Source of the DNA: a bacterium
Lineage (GTDB): Bacteria > Patescibacteriota > Microgenomatia > UBA1400 > PJMF01
Direction of reading: 5' to 3'
Assembly: GCA_017431585.1 (NCBI GenBank)
Contig: JAFRKU010000011.1
Coordinates: forward strand, 1 to 10,162
Length of the DNA: 10,162 nucleotides
The notes under the pieces were generated by a model that did not search any database, was not told the origin of the DNA, and saw only the letters and a program-made list of their open reading frames with translations. Positions 1 through 6,974 of this stretch are shown here, in pieces. The position numbers were made by a program, and so were the translations under genes. Each line of letters begins with the position of its first letter. The stretch's first letter is position 1.

Positions 1-390
1 AAGTCGATCTACCACGCCCACGTTCACCAGATTTTCTTGGCCAACGTGGATGGACTCTTCGACTTTATGGCACGCGAGTTGAGCAATCTCGGTATGTGCT
101 GCCAGATCGCCACTTTCCGTGGTAGCTACCTCTACGAGCTACGGGATTACCTCCAGCCCGGAGAGGATTACATGTATTTCAGAGTGGACGACAAACAAAT
201 AGTCGCCCACGACCGCAACACCGGCGGCCTCATCTCGCAACACTTTCGAGTGAAGCTCTGCGAGTTTTATGGCGTTCCCTTCCTCAACTGGAAGGACGCC
301 AGTGAAAGTGTCAGGGCGACCTTTGCCCACCGTTTGACCAGTAGCCTCCCAACTCGGCTGCCGGTCTACGAAGAGGCACACAGCAAGTAG
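1..390 (+). CDS. HIT-like protein, C-terminal part (5' end outside window)
   Basis: The reading frame is open from base 1, so the gene starts upstream; 129 codons are visible, ending TAG followed at once by an in-frame TAA. Near the visible N-terminus is HAHVHQI, which fits the histidine triad H-x-H-x-H-x-x of HIT nucleotide hydrolases/transferases, where the central His is the nucleophile. About 115 residues follow the triad, much more than in a minimal HIT protein. This tail holds aromatic and Gly/Asp-rich stretches (YMYFRVDD, FRVKLCEFYGVPFLNW) and no membrane segment. Family knowledge suggests a soluble nucleotide-binding enzyme with a C-terminal extension. The assignment rests on one motif in a fragment, so it is moderate; the position following the third His (Gln) is not the usual hydrophobic residue. 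Confidence 0.6.
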   Translation, partial: KSIYHAHVHQIFLANVDGLFDFMARELSNLGMCCQIATFRGSYLYELRDYLQPGEDYMYFRVDDKQIVAHDRNTGGLISQHFRVKLCEFYGVPFLNWKDASESVRATFAHRLTSSLPTRLPVYEEAHSK

Positions 391-458
391 TAAGTCAGTT
401 TTTCGCGTCCGTGATTAACCCGGACGTGCCGCTCTTCTCAAACTGCACACAAAGAATT

Positions 459-488
459 CCCCGTACATCCGTGCGGGGTTTCTTCTTT
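459..488 (+). terminator. Intrinsic terminator after the HIT-like gene
   Basis: CCCCGTA (459-465) pairs with TGCGGGG (472-478) over a 6-nt loop, with one G-T wobble, followed by TTTCTTCTTT. It lies 69 bases after the stop at 388-390. The other strand has only a weak T stretch (AATTCTTT) after the same hairpin, so help in ending the opposing HIT gene is possible but weaker. The remaining bases between 391 and 574 hold no supportable gene. Confidence 0.75.
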
Positions 489-501
489 GTATACAAAATA
501 T
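486..501. repeat. Palindromic motif TTTGTATACAAA, copy 1
   Basis: The 12-bp perfect palindrome TTTGTATACAAA followed by ATAT begins inside the T-rich tail of the terminator. The same 16 bases occur again at 4936-4951, also just beside a terminator hairpin. Function is unknown. Confidence 0.5.
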
Positions 502-574
502 ATACAATACATTGCTGCCCCGCACCCGCACTTTTTCGCCTTTTTGACTGGCCAAAATGTACCCTGGGTAAGCG

Positions 575-1072
575 TCAGACATTGGGCGCGTCCGCCCGGT
601 AGTCGCCCCGCTCACTAATGCACCGCCGCACCCCGCCGTAAGCATCCGCACAATCGCCAGAGAACCGCGGTATCAAGTGATAATGGAAATGCAGTTGCGA
701 TTGTCCCGCATCCCGCCCACAATTGCAACCCAAATTATATCCTGTACAATTTTTAACTATATTTTGCCAGTTTTTCACGGCGAAATCGCACAAAAACTTT
801 GTACGCGGATTCACGTCCGGCTCTTGGAGTGTCGCCACATACTGTTGATAAACAACGTCACTGGTGGCCAATTTTTTCATCTGCTCGATGACATCCAGCA
901 AATCCACTTTTTCCTCTCGAGTCAGTTGGAACCAGTCGTCGCGATGAGCCTTGGTAATCGCCAGCAAATGCCCCGGATTGACTGGGCTTCGGTCCGCCAC
1001 CACGGAAAAATACTGATCCTCCCAGATTTTTTGCGCCTGAAACCACTCCTGGCAAAACAAACACTCGCTCAT
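575..1072 (-). CDS. HIT family protein (zinc-site type)
   Basis: A complete 165-residue HIT protein, probably a soluble nucleoside-phosphate hydrolase or transferase. The triad is H128-F-H130-Y-H132 followed by LIPR, preceded by the usual GQSQLHFH approach to the active site. The N-terminal C4-x-x-C7 pair with H43 (KAH) and the first triad His matches the structural zinc site seen in many HIT proteins. Residues 70-110, between the helix and the core strand, are longer than in short HIT proteins of about 110-140 residues and contain two extra cysteines. The ATG overlaps the TGA of the upstream membrane-protein gene (ATGA, 1072-1069), which implies translational coupling. The stop is TGA at 577-575. 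Substrate cannot be read from sequence. Confidence 0.92.
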   Translation of the reverse strand: MSECLFCQEWFQAQKIWEDQYFSVVADRSPVNPGHLLAITKAHRDDWFQLTREEKVDLLDVIEQMKKLATSDVVYQQYVATLQEPDVNPRTKFLCDFAVKNWQNIVKNCTGYNLGCNCGRDAGQSQLHFHYHLIPRFSGDCADAYGGVRRCISERGDYRADAPNV

Positions 1073-2682
1073 CGCGTCTCCTTCCCAACTTCTCCTCTCG
1101 CCCCTTCCGTTTGCGTCAAAATCACCATCTGCAAGTCACCCAGATCCAGCCGCTCCACCTCACTCAACTCCGGCAAAAACACCGAATAATCGGTCCAATT
1201 TACCAAATCATATTTAAACCGATTAGCCTGGTCGCTCTCATTGGCCACGAAATTGAGACACCACTGTCCCGCCTGGCACAACAAAACATTGTAGCGGTAA
1301 TACTCGCTCAATCTCTCTCCCAAAGTCTGAGTCGGGAAAAAATAATTATACGGTACCACCATCTCTTGACTGGTGACCACCACATTGGTCTCATCCGCTG
1401 GCAGCTGAGCAATTTTGGCTGCCGCCTGTTGCCACGCTTGGTACTGACCATTGGTTGGCATCTTATAAAGTGCAAACAATTCTTGCACGATAATTAGGAA
1501 AAAAATCGTATAAACGATCACTTTTTGTCTCACTTGCGCCAAACAGATTGTTAGCATTATCACCGCGTACGGCATGAACGTATACAAAAAGTAATCCGGC
1601 TTGTCACCTTTGTAAAGCCGCAACATCAGCGCCATCGCCACCAAATTCAGCCCTGGCAGCGCCCACGACCAAGCCTGGTGCAAATTTCGCCCTTTCATCC
1701 ACCAAATTTCCCACACGTACCAACCGATCAGTGCCCAAAACAAAACCATACTCACCACCACCGTCGGCGTCCACAACCAGTCCGGCTGATACAAATACCC
1801 CCAACCGGCCAGCCAATACAGCTCTCCGGTTACAAACCGGGTGTAAAAACCAGGGAAAAACAAGCCATAATACACCGGTTTGCGCAACCGCTCCACCGCC
1901 GGCGCCCCACTCGTCAGCCAAGTTGTCGCCTCATGCCAATTGTCCAACCAGTGCGTCAGCTCATAATGAATATAAGGCGCGCACATGATCACACTGATTA
2001 AAATCCCTATCCACCAATATTTTCTGCTCTCATGCCGCCAGTGAAAATACTTAACCGCGTCCGCCACCGCCAGCGGCAGCAGCACGAACCACTGGAAATG
2101 TAAATTCGCCAAAGCCACAAAACTCACTATCGCCCCCGTCAAGCACCAGCCGCGCCGCTCCAGCAGCCACTCGTGACTACACACCAAAAAAATCAGACTG
2201 CACAATGGCACCAAATTCGGATTCCACGCCTGACTGCCCGCCATCGTCACCAGCGGCGAAAACACGTATATGAGCGTCCCCAGCAGTGCCGCCCACTCAC
2301 CAGCCGCCGTTTTATGCCGATCAGTCAACTTTTTTAAATACCAATACAGGATGCACGGCGTGCAACTTTCCAGGATGATCACCGCCCAGGCCATCGCGTA
2401 AAATTGGTGGCCACACAAGCCTTGCGCCAACAATTGCACATAATAATAACCCGGCAGCACCGAAAATTTCGAATAACTAGCCGCCGCCGGCCCCAGCGGA
2501 ATATAAAAATCCCACGCTTGCCAATGCACCTCAATCAACTGATAATCGCGCACCTGGTCTTGAGTAAAAGATTGGTGATTCAACCAAAACAGCCACTTCA
2601 CGCACACCGAGAGCACAAAAATCGCTACCAATAGCCAATTTTTCGCCCACCACTGCCGCCATGTGTACCATTTCGAGTCCAT
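1069..2682 (-). CDS. Multi-pass membrane glycosyltransferase candidate (GT-C, ArnT/PMT-like)
   Basis: A 537-residue integral membrane protein with roughly ten hydrophobic segments from about residue 15 to 415 and a polar C-terminal domain of about 110 residues. The first extracytoplasmic loop carries TQDQVRD (D42, R45, D46), the acidic motif expected in GT-C lipid-phosphate-sugar transferases. It is followed by a Gly/Pro-rich stretch (LGPAAASYSKFSVLPGYYY) of the kind seen in the GT39/ArnT group, and by SQAWNPNLVP. The likely role is moving a sugar from a polyprenyl-phosphate donor to an envelope acceptor; donor and acceptor are unknown. An upstream ATG-frame extension to 2793 would overlap coaD by about 98 bases. 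I chose ATG 2682 because a TATAAT lies 7 bases before it and it falls just after the coaD stop. The TGA stop is shared in the ATGA overlap with the HIT gene. Confidence 0.82.
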   Translation of the reverse strand: MDSKWYTWRQWWAKNWLLVAIFVLSVCVKWLFWLNHQSFTQDQVRDYQLIEVHWQAWDFYIPLGPAAASYSKFSVLPGYYYVQLLAQGLCGHQFYAMAWAVIILESCTPCILYWYLKKLTDRHKTAAGEWAALLGTLIYVFSPLVTMAGSQAWNPNLVPLCSLIFLVCSHEWLLERRGWCLTGAIVSFVALANLHFQWFVLLPLAVADAVKYFHWRHESRKYWWIGILISVIMCAPYIHYELTHWLDNWHEATTWLTSGAPAVERLRKPVYYGLFFPGFYTRFVTGELYWLAGWGYLYQPDWLWTPTVVVSMVLFWALIGWYVWEIWWMKGRNLHQAWSWALPGLNLVAMALMLRLYKGDKPDYFLYTFMPYAVIMLTICLAQVRQKVIVYTIFFLIIVQELFALYKMPTNGQYQAWQQAAAKIAQLPADETNVVVTSQEMVVPYNYFFPTQTLGERLSEYYRYNVLLCQAGQWCLNFVANESDQANRFKYDLVNWTDYSVFLPELSEVERLDLGDLQMVILTQTEGARGEVGKETR

Positions 2683-2689
2683 ATGAGCT

Positions 2690-2698
2690 ATTATATCA
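2690..2698 (-). promoter_or_regulatory. Extended -10 promoter placing the transcript start at the GT-C gene ATG
   Basis: Read on the minus strand, TGATATAAT is an extended -10 (TGnTATAAT) followed by 7 bases and then ATG at 2682. The TGA is at the same time the stop codon of coaD. No convincing -35 or Shine-Dalgarno sequence is seen. The expected transcript start is 0-1 base before the ATG, so the mRNA would be leaderless. Confidence 0.7.
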
Positions 2699-3199
2699 CG
2701 CTTTTCCCCTTGCCCCGGCAGCAATTTGCCCCTGTGCCCCCTCCAGTAGCCCCGCGATTTCCCTCGGAACAAACTCTGCCACTTTTTCCCCATGTATCAG
2801 CATTTCTCGCACCATGCTACTACTGACAAACCCCATTTGCCCCGCCCGGATATAAATGGTTTCCAACCCGCCCACCCGCGCGTTCACCTCCGCCAAATTT
2901 TCCTCGAAATCATAGTCCACTCCGTTGCGCAAGCCCCGCACCAGCACTTGCGCCCCCGCCGCTTGCGCCGCCTGGTACGTCAGCGTATCATACGTCACCA
3001 CCCGCACATGATCCAGGTGGGCCCGCGCCAGCAGCACCCGCGTCGCCTCCGCCATTTTATCCCTATCAGTCAATCTTTTTTTCTCACTATTCGCCCCGAA
3101 ACCAATCGTCACCTCCTCAAACATCTCCGCCGCCAGACGAATCACCTGCCAATGCCCATTGGTCAACGGATCAAAAGTTCCCGGATAAAACGCTCGCAT
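2696..3199 (-). CDS. coaD: Phosphopantetheine adenylyltransferase
   Basis: This 167-residue enzyme catalyses the penultimate step of coenzyme A synthesis: ATP plus 4'-phosphopantetheine gives dephospho-CoA and pyrophosphate, in the cytoplasm. The nucleotidyltransferase signature is clear: YPGTFDPLTNGH (residues 5-16, with the TxGH ATP-binding motif), VRGLRNGVDYDFE (87-99), and VSSSMVRE (125-132) matching the family ISSTxVRE motif. Length is normal for bacterial CoaD, with a slightly longer Ala/Gly-rich C-terminus. The ATG at 3199 is preceded by TATAAT with only six bases between, so a leaderless transcript is likely. AGGGG directly before the ATG is too close to serve as an SD. The gene heads the coaD, GT-C, HIT block and is divergent from the aldolase. 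Confidence 0.96.
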   Translation of the reverse strand: MRAFYPGTFDPLTNGHWQVIRLAAEMFEEVTIGFGANSEKKRLTDRDKMAEATRVLLARAHLDHVRVVTYDTLTYQAAQAAGAQVLVRGLRNGVDYDFEENLAEVNARVGGLETIYIRAGQMGFVSSSMVREMLIHGEKVAEFVPREIAGLLEGAQGQIAAGARGKA

Positions 3200-3205
3200 A
3201 CCCCT

Positions 3206-3214
3206 ATTATATCA
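3206..3214 (-). promoter_or_regulatory. Extended -10 promoter of coaD (leaderless)
   Basis: On the minus strand TGATATAAT ends at 3206, then AGGGGT, then ATG (3199-3197). The expected +1 coincides with the A of the start codon. There is no TTGACA-like -35 at the proper distance, which is acceptable for extended -10 promoters. Confidence 0.75.
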
Positions 3215-3249
3215 CAGCCGAAAATAACCCATAATCTGGAAATTGGGTC

Positions 3250-3278
3250 TTGACAAACTGTCTCAAATGTGATATAAT
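3250..3278 (+). promoter_or_regulatory. Consensus sigma-70 promoter of the aldolase gene
   Basis: TTGACA (3250-3255), a 17-bp spacer, then TATAAT (3273-3278), also with TGA before the -10. The expected start is near 3285, giving a leader of about 20 nt containing the SD GAAAGG (3293-3298), five bases before ATG 3304. The -35 region reads TTGACAAACTGTC, an arrangement repeated in the promoter at 9725. Confidence 0.92.
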
Positions 3279-3303
3279 ATAGGTCTAAATATGAAAGGCT
3301 ATC

Positions 3304-4158
3304 ATGCTAGTTAACTCCATCGACGTTTTAGAAGCGGCTTCCCGCCAACACTACGCCGTCGGTCACTTCAATATTAACAATTTAGAAACAATTCAAGCCA
3401 TTATGGCGGCTGCCACCGCCAAAAGATCTCCGGTCATTTTAGCCGTGAGTAAATCAGCCGCTAAATATGGCGGGCTGGCCAATTTGGTCGCCCTCGTCCG
3501 CCTCGCCAGCGAAAAAGCCGATATCCCGGTTATTTTAAACCTTGACCACGGTCCCGACTTTGCCCTGGCCAAAGACTGCATTGACGCCGGCTTCACCAAT
3601 GTCATGATCGATACTTCCAAGTATCCGTATGAAGAAAATGTCCGGCTTACTCGCGAAGTCGTCGCCTACGCTCACCCCCGTGGTGTCACCGTCGAAGCCG
3701 AAATCGGCGCCCTGGCGGGCACCGAAGACAATATCAGCGTCGAAGAAAAAGACGCCCGCTACACCAAGCTCGAAGAGGCCGTTAGCTTCGCCCGCGATAC
3801 CCAAATCGACAGCCTGGCGATTGCCATCGGCACTGCCCACGGCGTCTACAAAGCCGCCCCGCAATTAGATTTTGACAGATTATCAGCTATACATCAAGCA
3901 ATTCCCGACGTACCGCTCGTCTTGCACGGCTCCTCCGGTGTGCCGGCCGACGATCTGCGCGAAGCTATCCGCCGTGGCATCGCCAAAATCAATATTGATA
4001 CCGACTTGCGCCAAGCGTTTTTGGCCGCCGTCCAGCAAAAAATGGCCGCCGAGCCAGACAGCGTGGACATTCGCGCCATTTTAGGCGCCGGCCGTGACGC
4101 CATCCAGCGCACCGTCGAGTCCAAAATCGACATTTTCGGCTCCGCCAACCAGGCGTAA
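3304..4158 (+). CDS. fba: Class II fructose-1,6-bisphosphate aldolase
   Basis: A 284-residue zinc-dependent aldolase interconverting fructose-1,6-bisphosphate with dihydroxyacetone phosphate and glyceraldehyde-3-phosphate. Visible class II landmarks are NLDHG (catalytic D81, zinc ligand H82), EAEIG (E130-G134), GTAHG (zinc ligand H178), LHGSSG (zinc ligand H207) and KINIDTDLR (227-235), the phosphate-binding stretch. Length and spacing fit the class IIB subgroup, which also contains tagatose-bisphosphate aldolases, so substrate preference is not fully settled. The consensus promoter, good SD and single-gene layout suggest strong constitutive expression. The gene ends with TAA inside the T-tract (on the other strand) of the terminator that serves the convergent gene. 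Confidence 0.95.
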   Translation: MLVNSIDVLEAASRQHYAVGHFNINNLETIQAIMAAATAKRSPVILAVSKSAAKYGGLANLVALVRLASEKADIPVILNLDHGPDFALAKDCIDAGFTNVMIDTSKYPYEENVRLTREVVAYAHPRGVTVEAEIGALAGTEDNISVEEKDARYTKLEEAVSFARDTQIDSLAIAIGTAHGVYKAAPQLDFDRLSAIHQAIPDVPLVLHGSSGVPADDLREAIRRGIAKINIDTDLRQAFLAAVQQKMAAEPDSVDIRAILGAGRDAIQRTVESKIDIFGSANQA

Positions 4159-4181
4159 AAAAGCCGCGCTGGCGCGCGGCT
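4157..4181 (-). terminator. Intrinsic terminator of the 174-residue protein gene
   Basis: AGCCGCGC (4162-4169) and GCGCGGCT (4174-4181) form a perfect 8-bp GC-rich stem with a TGGC loop. On the minus strand it is followed by a run of T. On the plus strand no U-tract follows, so it serves mainly the minus-strand gene that ends at 4204, while blocking read-through from the convergent aldolase less efficiently. Confidence 0.85.
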
Positions 4182-4203
4182 ACAAAAGCTCTCTGTGAGT
4201 TCT

Positions 4204-4728
4204 CTACTCGGTCCGCAATGTGCCCATCTGGGCATGCGGAAAATACTCGATTTGCACAATCGCCCCGTCCACGCTACCTAAAGCGCTCGCCCTCGCCTGG
4301 TCTCCCAGCGACAGCGACAGATTGTACGGCCGAACTCGTACCGGAAATGTAAAAATCTTTTCCCGCACCAGCTCGTACACCGAACCACTCGCCGTCTGGA
4401 GTATCAATTTGTGCTCCAGTTCGTTCTCGATGACCTTGGCGATGGTGCTACTCTCCAGCGCGCGCCCGGTACTGGTGTCTACCACGTGCACCGGGTTGCT
4501 CTTCTCCGGCAAAGCCTGCAGCACACCCACCATTGTCTCGCCCGTGGGAATGGTCCCATGGGTGCCGTGCCCAGAGACCTTCGTCACCGCTACCACGTCG
4601 CCGACGGCAAAAAGCGCTTCCGGGGTTCTTTCCACCACAAAAGACGCCGTCGCCCCCGCCAGGCCGTTGGCCCACGCCATGGCTAAATCGTTCAAAGACG
4701 GTCCACTAACAATGTTATAGAGCTTCAT
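4204..4728 (-). CDS. Uncharacterised 174-residue soluble protein
   Basis: I do not recognise this protein. It has no signal peptide or membrane segment, and its alternating hydrophobic pattern suggests a mostly beta or mixed fold. The central part is rich in Gly, Thr and His (VSGHGTHGTIPTGETMVGV, about residues 51-69). This is followed by an acidic stretch with HVVDTSTGRALESSTIAKVIENELEHK and then two strand-like segments ending in VQIEYFPHAQMG. Only one Met start fits the SD well: GGAGGT at 4744-4739 lies ten bases before ATG 4728; an in-frame TTG at 4734 would be only four bases away. It is a single-gene unit with two consensus promoters upstream and its own terminator, so it is probably well expressed. 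The coding call is firm, the function open. Confidence 0.82.
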   Translation of the reverse strand: MKLYNIVSGPSLNDLAMAWANGLAGATASFVVERTPEALFAVGDVVAVTKVSGHGTHGTIPTGETMVGVLQALPEKSNPVHVVDTSTGRALESSTIAKVIENELEHKLILQTASGSVYELVREKIFTFPVRVRPYNLSLSLGDQARASALGSVDGAIVQIEYFPHAQMGTLRTE

Positions 4729-4768
4729 TTCCAACTACACCTCCGTTTAAAATTTGGAAATCACTCGC

Positions 4769-4797
4769 ATTATATCATACTGTCTACATTTTGTCAA
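4769..4797 (-). promoter_or_regulatory. Proximal consensus promoter of the 174-residue protein gene
   Basis: On the minus strand TTGACA (4797-4792), 17 bases, TATAAT (4774-4769) preceded by TGA. The expected start is near 4762, giving a leader of about 34 nt that contains the GGAGGT SD. Confidence 0.9.
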
Positions 4798-4852
4798 ATT
4801 GAGACCCGTCAAATGCCCCCACCAGTCCGCCTTTTGCTCATCAACTTACCCT

Positions 4853-4881
4853 ATTATACCATACTATAGGTCATTTGTCAA
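4853..4881 (-). promoter_or_regulatory. Distal consensus promoter, tandem with the proximal one
   Basis: On the minus strand TTGACA (4881-4876), 17 bases, TATAAT (4858-4853), 84 bp upstream of the proximal promoter in the same direction. A transcript from here would start near 4846 and pass a 10-codon ORF (4841-4809, ATG to TGA, product MSKRRTGGGI) before reaching the SD of the 174-residue gene. Whether that short ORF is translated is unknown. Confidence 0.85.
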
Positions 4882-4902
4882 GTCCCAAGTCGATGCATAC
4901 AC

Positions 4903-4930
4903 AAAAATCCCCCTATAAAGGGGGATTTTT
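4903..4930. terminator. Strong bidirectional terminator downstream of groEL
   Basis: AAAAATCCCCC (4903-4913) and GGGGGATTTTT (4920-4930) are exact inverted repeats around a TATAAA loop, giving five G-C pairs flanked by A/T tracts on both sides. It ends the groES-groEL transcript on the minus strand; nothing convergent on the plus strand is seen nearby. Confidence 0.92.
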
Positions 4931-4934
4931 GGCA

Positions 4935-4951
4935 TTTTGTATACAAAATAT
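4935..4951. repeat. Palindromic motif TTTGTATACAAA, copy 2
   Basis: Here the palindrome extends to 14 bp (TTTTGTATACAAAA, 4935-4948). It sits between the end of groEL and its terminator and shares the 16 bases TTTGTATACAAAATAT with 486-501. Confidence 0.5.
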
Positions 4952-4957
4952 CTATGT

Positions 4958-6586
4958 TTACATCATGCCACCCATGCCGGCGTCCATGCCTGGAGCTGCC
5001 GGTTTTTTCTCTTCCGGTGCGTCCGTCACCAAAGCTTCGGTGGTCAAAATCATCGAGGCCACGCTGGCCGCGTTGCGCAACGCGCACATCTCCACCTTGG
5101 CCGGCTCGATCACGCCATCTTTGACCAAATCAGAGAATTCGCCTGTGAGAGCATTAAAGCCGTACTTGGCATCGTCTTTTTCCTTGATCTTTTGCACCAC
5201 CCAACCAGCGTCAGCACCGCTATTGGCCGCCAACATCCGAATCGGCTCTTCCAGCACCGACTTAATCAAGTCGATCCCAGCTTGCTCGTCTTGGTTATCG
5301 GCTTTGATCTTATCCAAAACTTTGCCAGCCTGGATATAGGTCACGCCACCGCCCGGAATAATGCCGGTTTCAATCGCCGCTTTGGTCGCTTCCTTGGCGT
5401 CCTTGACGCGCTCTTGCAAGTTTTTCATCTCCAACTCGCTGGTGGCACCCACTTGAATCACGGCCACGCCGCCAGTCAATTTCGCCTTGCGCTCCAGCAA
5501 TTTGCTTTTATCAAACTCGGAGGTGGTTTTCGCCAGTTCGCGCTCAATCAGCGTCAGGCGCTCTTGGATTGCATCTTTGCTGCCCTTGCCGCCCACGATC
5601 CGCGTATTGTCTTTGTCCGCGCGCACCGTGTCCGCTCGGCCCAAATCGACCAAATCGACGTCTTTGAGCGCCCGGCCGGTTTCCGCCGAAATAAAGGTGG
5701 CCCCCGTCAAGGCTGCGATGTCTTTAAGCATCTCTTTGCGTCGGTCGCCAAAGCCTGGCGCTTTCACCGCCAAAGCATTGAAGGTGCCACGCAATTTATT
5801 CACCACCAAGGTGGTCAGCGCTTCGCCCTCGATGTCATCGGCGATAATCACGAAACTCTTGCCTTGCGTCATGATTTTTTCCACCACCGGCAACAAATCC
5901 GTTTGCACATTGGAAATTTTTTGATCAGTCACCAAAATCAGCGGATCGTTGATCACCGCTTCCATGCTGTCGGCATCGGTCATAAAGTAGGATGAGACAA
6001 AGCCTTTGTCAAATTCCATACCTTCTTTGTGCACAATGGTGATTTCCGTGGTTTTGCCTTCTTGCACTTCCACCACGCCATCTTTGCCCACCATTTGCAG
6101 CGCTTCGGCAATTTTGTCGCCAATTTGCTCACTTTGGGCGGAAATTGTCGCCACTTTTTTCCAGTCGTTTTCTTTGACCGGTTGGGCCAATTTTTCAATT
6201 TGCGCCACCACGGCTTCCGTCGCTTTGTCAATGCCGCGTTTCATGATCATCGGATTCACGCCCGCAGTCACCAAAGTCATGCCTTTATTAGCAATTTTTT
6301 GCGCCAACAAAGTCGCCGTGGTGGTACCGTCACCGGCCGCATCATTGGTTTTTGCCGCCGCTTCCTTGACCATTTCCGCGCCCATGTTTTCAAATTTGTC
6401 CACCAGCGTAATTTCTTTGGCAATCGTCACTCCGTCGTGCGTCACATTCGGTGCGCCCCACGATTTGTCCAGTGCGACATTGCGCCCCTTCGGACCCAAA
6501 GTCGTCGTTACCGCTGCTGCCAGCTTATTGACACCTTTGAGCATTTTTTGTCTAGCTTTTTCCCCGTATACAATTTGTTTTGCCAT
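4958..6586 (-). CDS. groEL: 60 kDa chaperonin GroEL
   Basis: A full-length 542-residue group I chaperonin subunit, the ATP-driven folding cage that works with GroES in the cytoplasm. ATPase residues are in place: GPKG at 31-34, D51 in DGVTIAKE, D86 in GDGTTTAT, and D396 in VKDAKEAT, the counterpart of the E. coli catalytic Asp398, followed by GIIPGGG. The C-terminus carries the usual flexible Gly-Met tail (GMDAGMGGMM). The start ATG 6586 has AAAGGA upstream with suitable spacing. It follows groES by 27 bases in one operon and ends with TAA. No internal frameshift or missing domain is seen. Confidence 0.99.
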   Translation of the reverse strand: MAKQIVYGEKARQKMLKGVNKLAAAVTTTLGPKGRNVALDKSWGAPNVTHDGVTIAKEITLVDKFENMGAEMVKEAAAKTNDAAGDGTTTATLLAQKIANKGMTLVTAGVNPMIMKRGIDKATEAVVAQIEKLAQPVKENDWKKVATISAQSEQIGDKIAEALQMVGKDGVVEVQEGKTTEITIVHKEGMEFDKGFVSSYFMTDADSMEAVINDPLILVTDQKISNVQTDLLPVVEKIMTQGKSFVIIADDIEGEALTTLVVNKLRGTFNALAVKAPGFGDRRKEMLKDIAALTGATFISAETGRALKDVDLVDLGRADTVRADKDNTRIVGGKGSKDAIQERLTLIERELAKTTSEFDKSKLLERKAKLTGGVAVIQVGATSELEMKNLQERVKDAKEATKAAIETGIIPGGGVTYIQAGKVLDKIKADNQDEQAGIDLIKSVLEEPIRMLAANSGADAGWVVQKIKEKDDAKYGFNALTGEFSDLVKDGVIEPAKVEMCALRNAASVASMILTTEALVTDAPEEKKPAAPGMDAGMGGMM

Positions 6587-6613
6587 CTCAAGTTCCTTTC
6601 TATCATCCGGCTC

Positions 6614-6937
6614 TTATTTTTCCAATTTAGCCAAAATGTCTTCAAATTTCAAAAATTGATACTCTATATCATCAATTTTTACATCGTTTCCACCCCATTT
6701 TTTGTACACCACCGTGTCGCCCACTTTCGCCTCCAACTCGCCACACTCACAATTTTGGCACTCGCAATGCTCACAATTACACTTGCTCTCGCCAATCGCC
6801 AAAATTTTGCCGGTTTGCGGCTTATCATTGGTATCAGTCGGCAACAAAATCCCCGATTTGGTCACGGCGTCTTTTTCAGTCGGTTCCACCAGCACATAGC
6901 CGGCCATCGGTTTCAATTTTTTAACATCGATTTTCAT
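6614..6937 (-). CDS. groES: 10 kDa co-chaperonin GroES with a six-cysteine roof insertion
   Basis: A 107-residue co-chaperonin that caps the GroEL cage. The mobile loop is present around residues 20-36 with the GroEL-contacting KSGILLP. It is followed by GKILAIG and the C-terminal KVGDTVVYKKWGGNDVKIDD typical of the family. Between them, where GroES normally has the short roof hairpin (E. coli about residues 45-57), lies CNCEHCECQNCECG with cysteines at 53, 55, 58, 60, 63 and 65 and one His. This is not a standard GroES feature and looks able to bind metal. The ATG 6937 has AAAGGAG five bases upstream (6949-6943); the extra in-frame TTG codon before it is not needed. First gene of the groES-groEL operon. 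Confidence 0.96.
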   Translation of the reverse strand: MKIDVKKLKPMAGYVLVEPTEKDAVTKSGILLPTDTNDKPQTGKILAIGESKCNCEHCECQNCECGELEAKVGDTVVYKKWGGNDVKIDDIEYQFLKFEDILAKLEK

Positions 6938-6974
6938 CAATGCTCCTTTCTGTACATAAATTGTCTGTGTTTGT

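Noticed and set aside
677..2001. Plus-strand open frames across the HIT and GT-C genes
   Set aside because: They overlap genes with clear family motifs on the other strand, are interrupted frequently, and show no SD, promoter or recognisable domain.
2683..2793. N-terminal extension of the first GT-C gene to ATG 2793
   Set aside because: It would overlap coaD by about 98 bases and adds a basic, non-family-like stretch; the promoter and ATG at 2682 give a better start.
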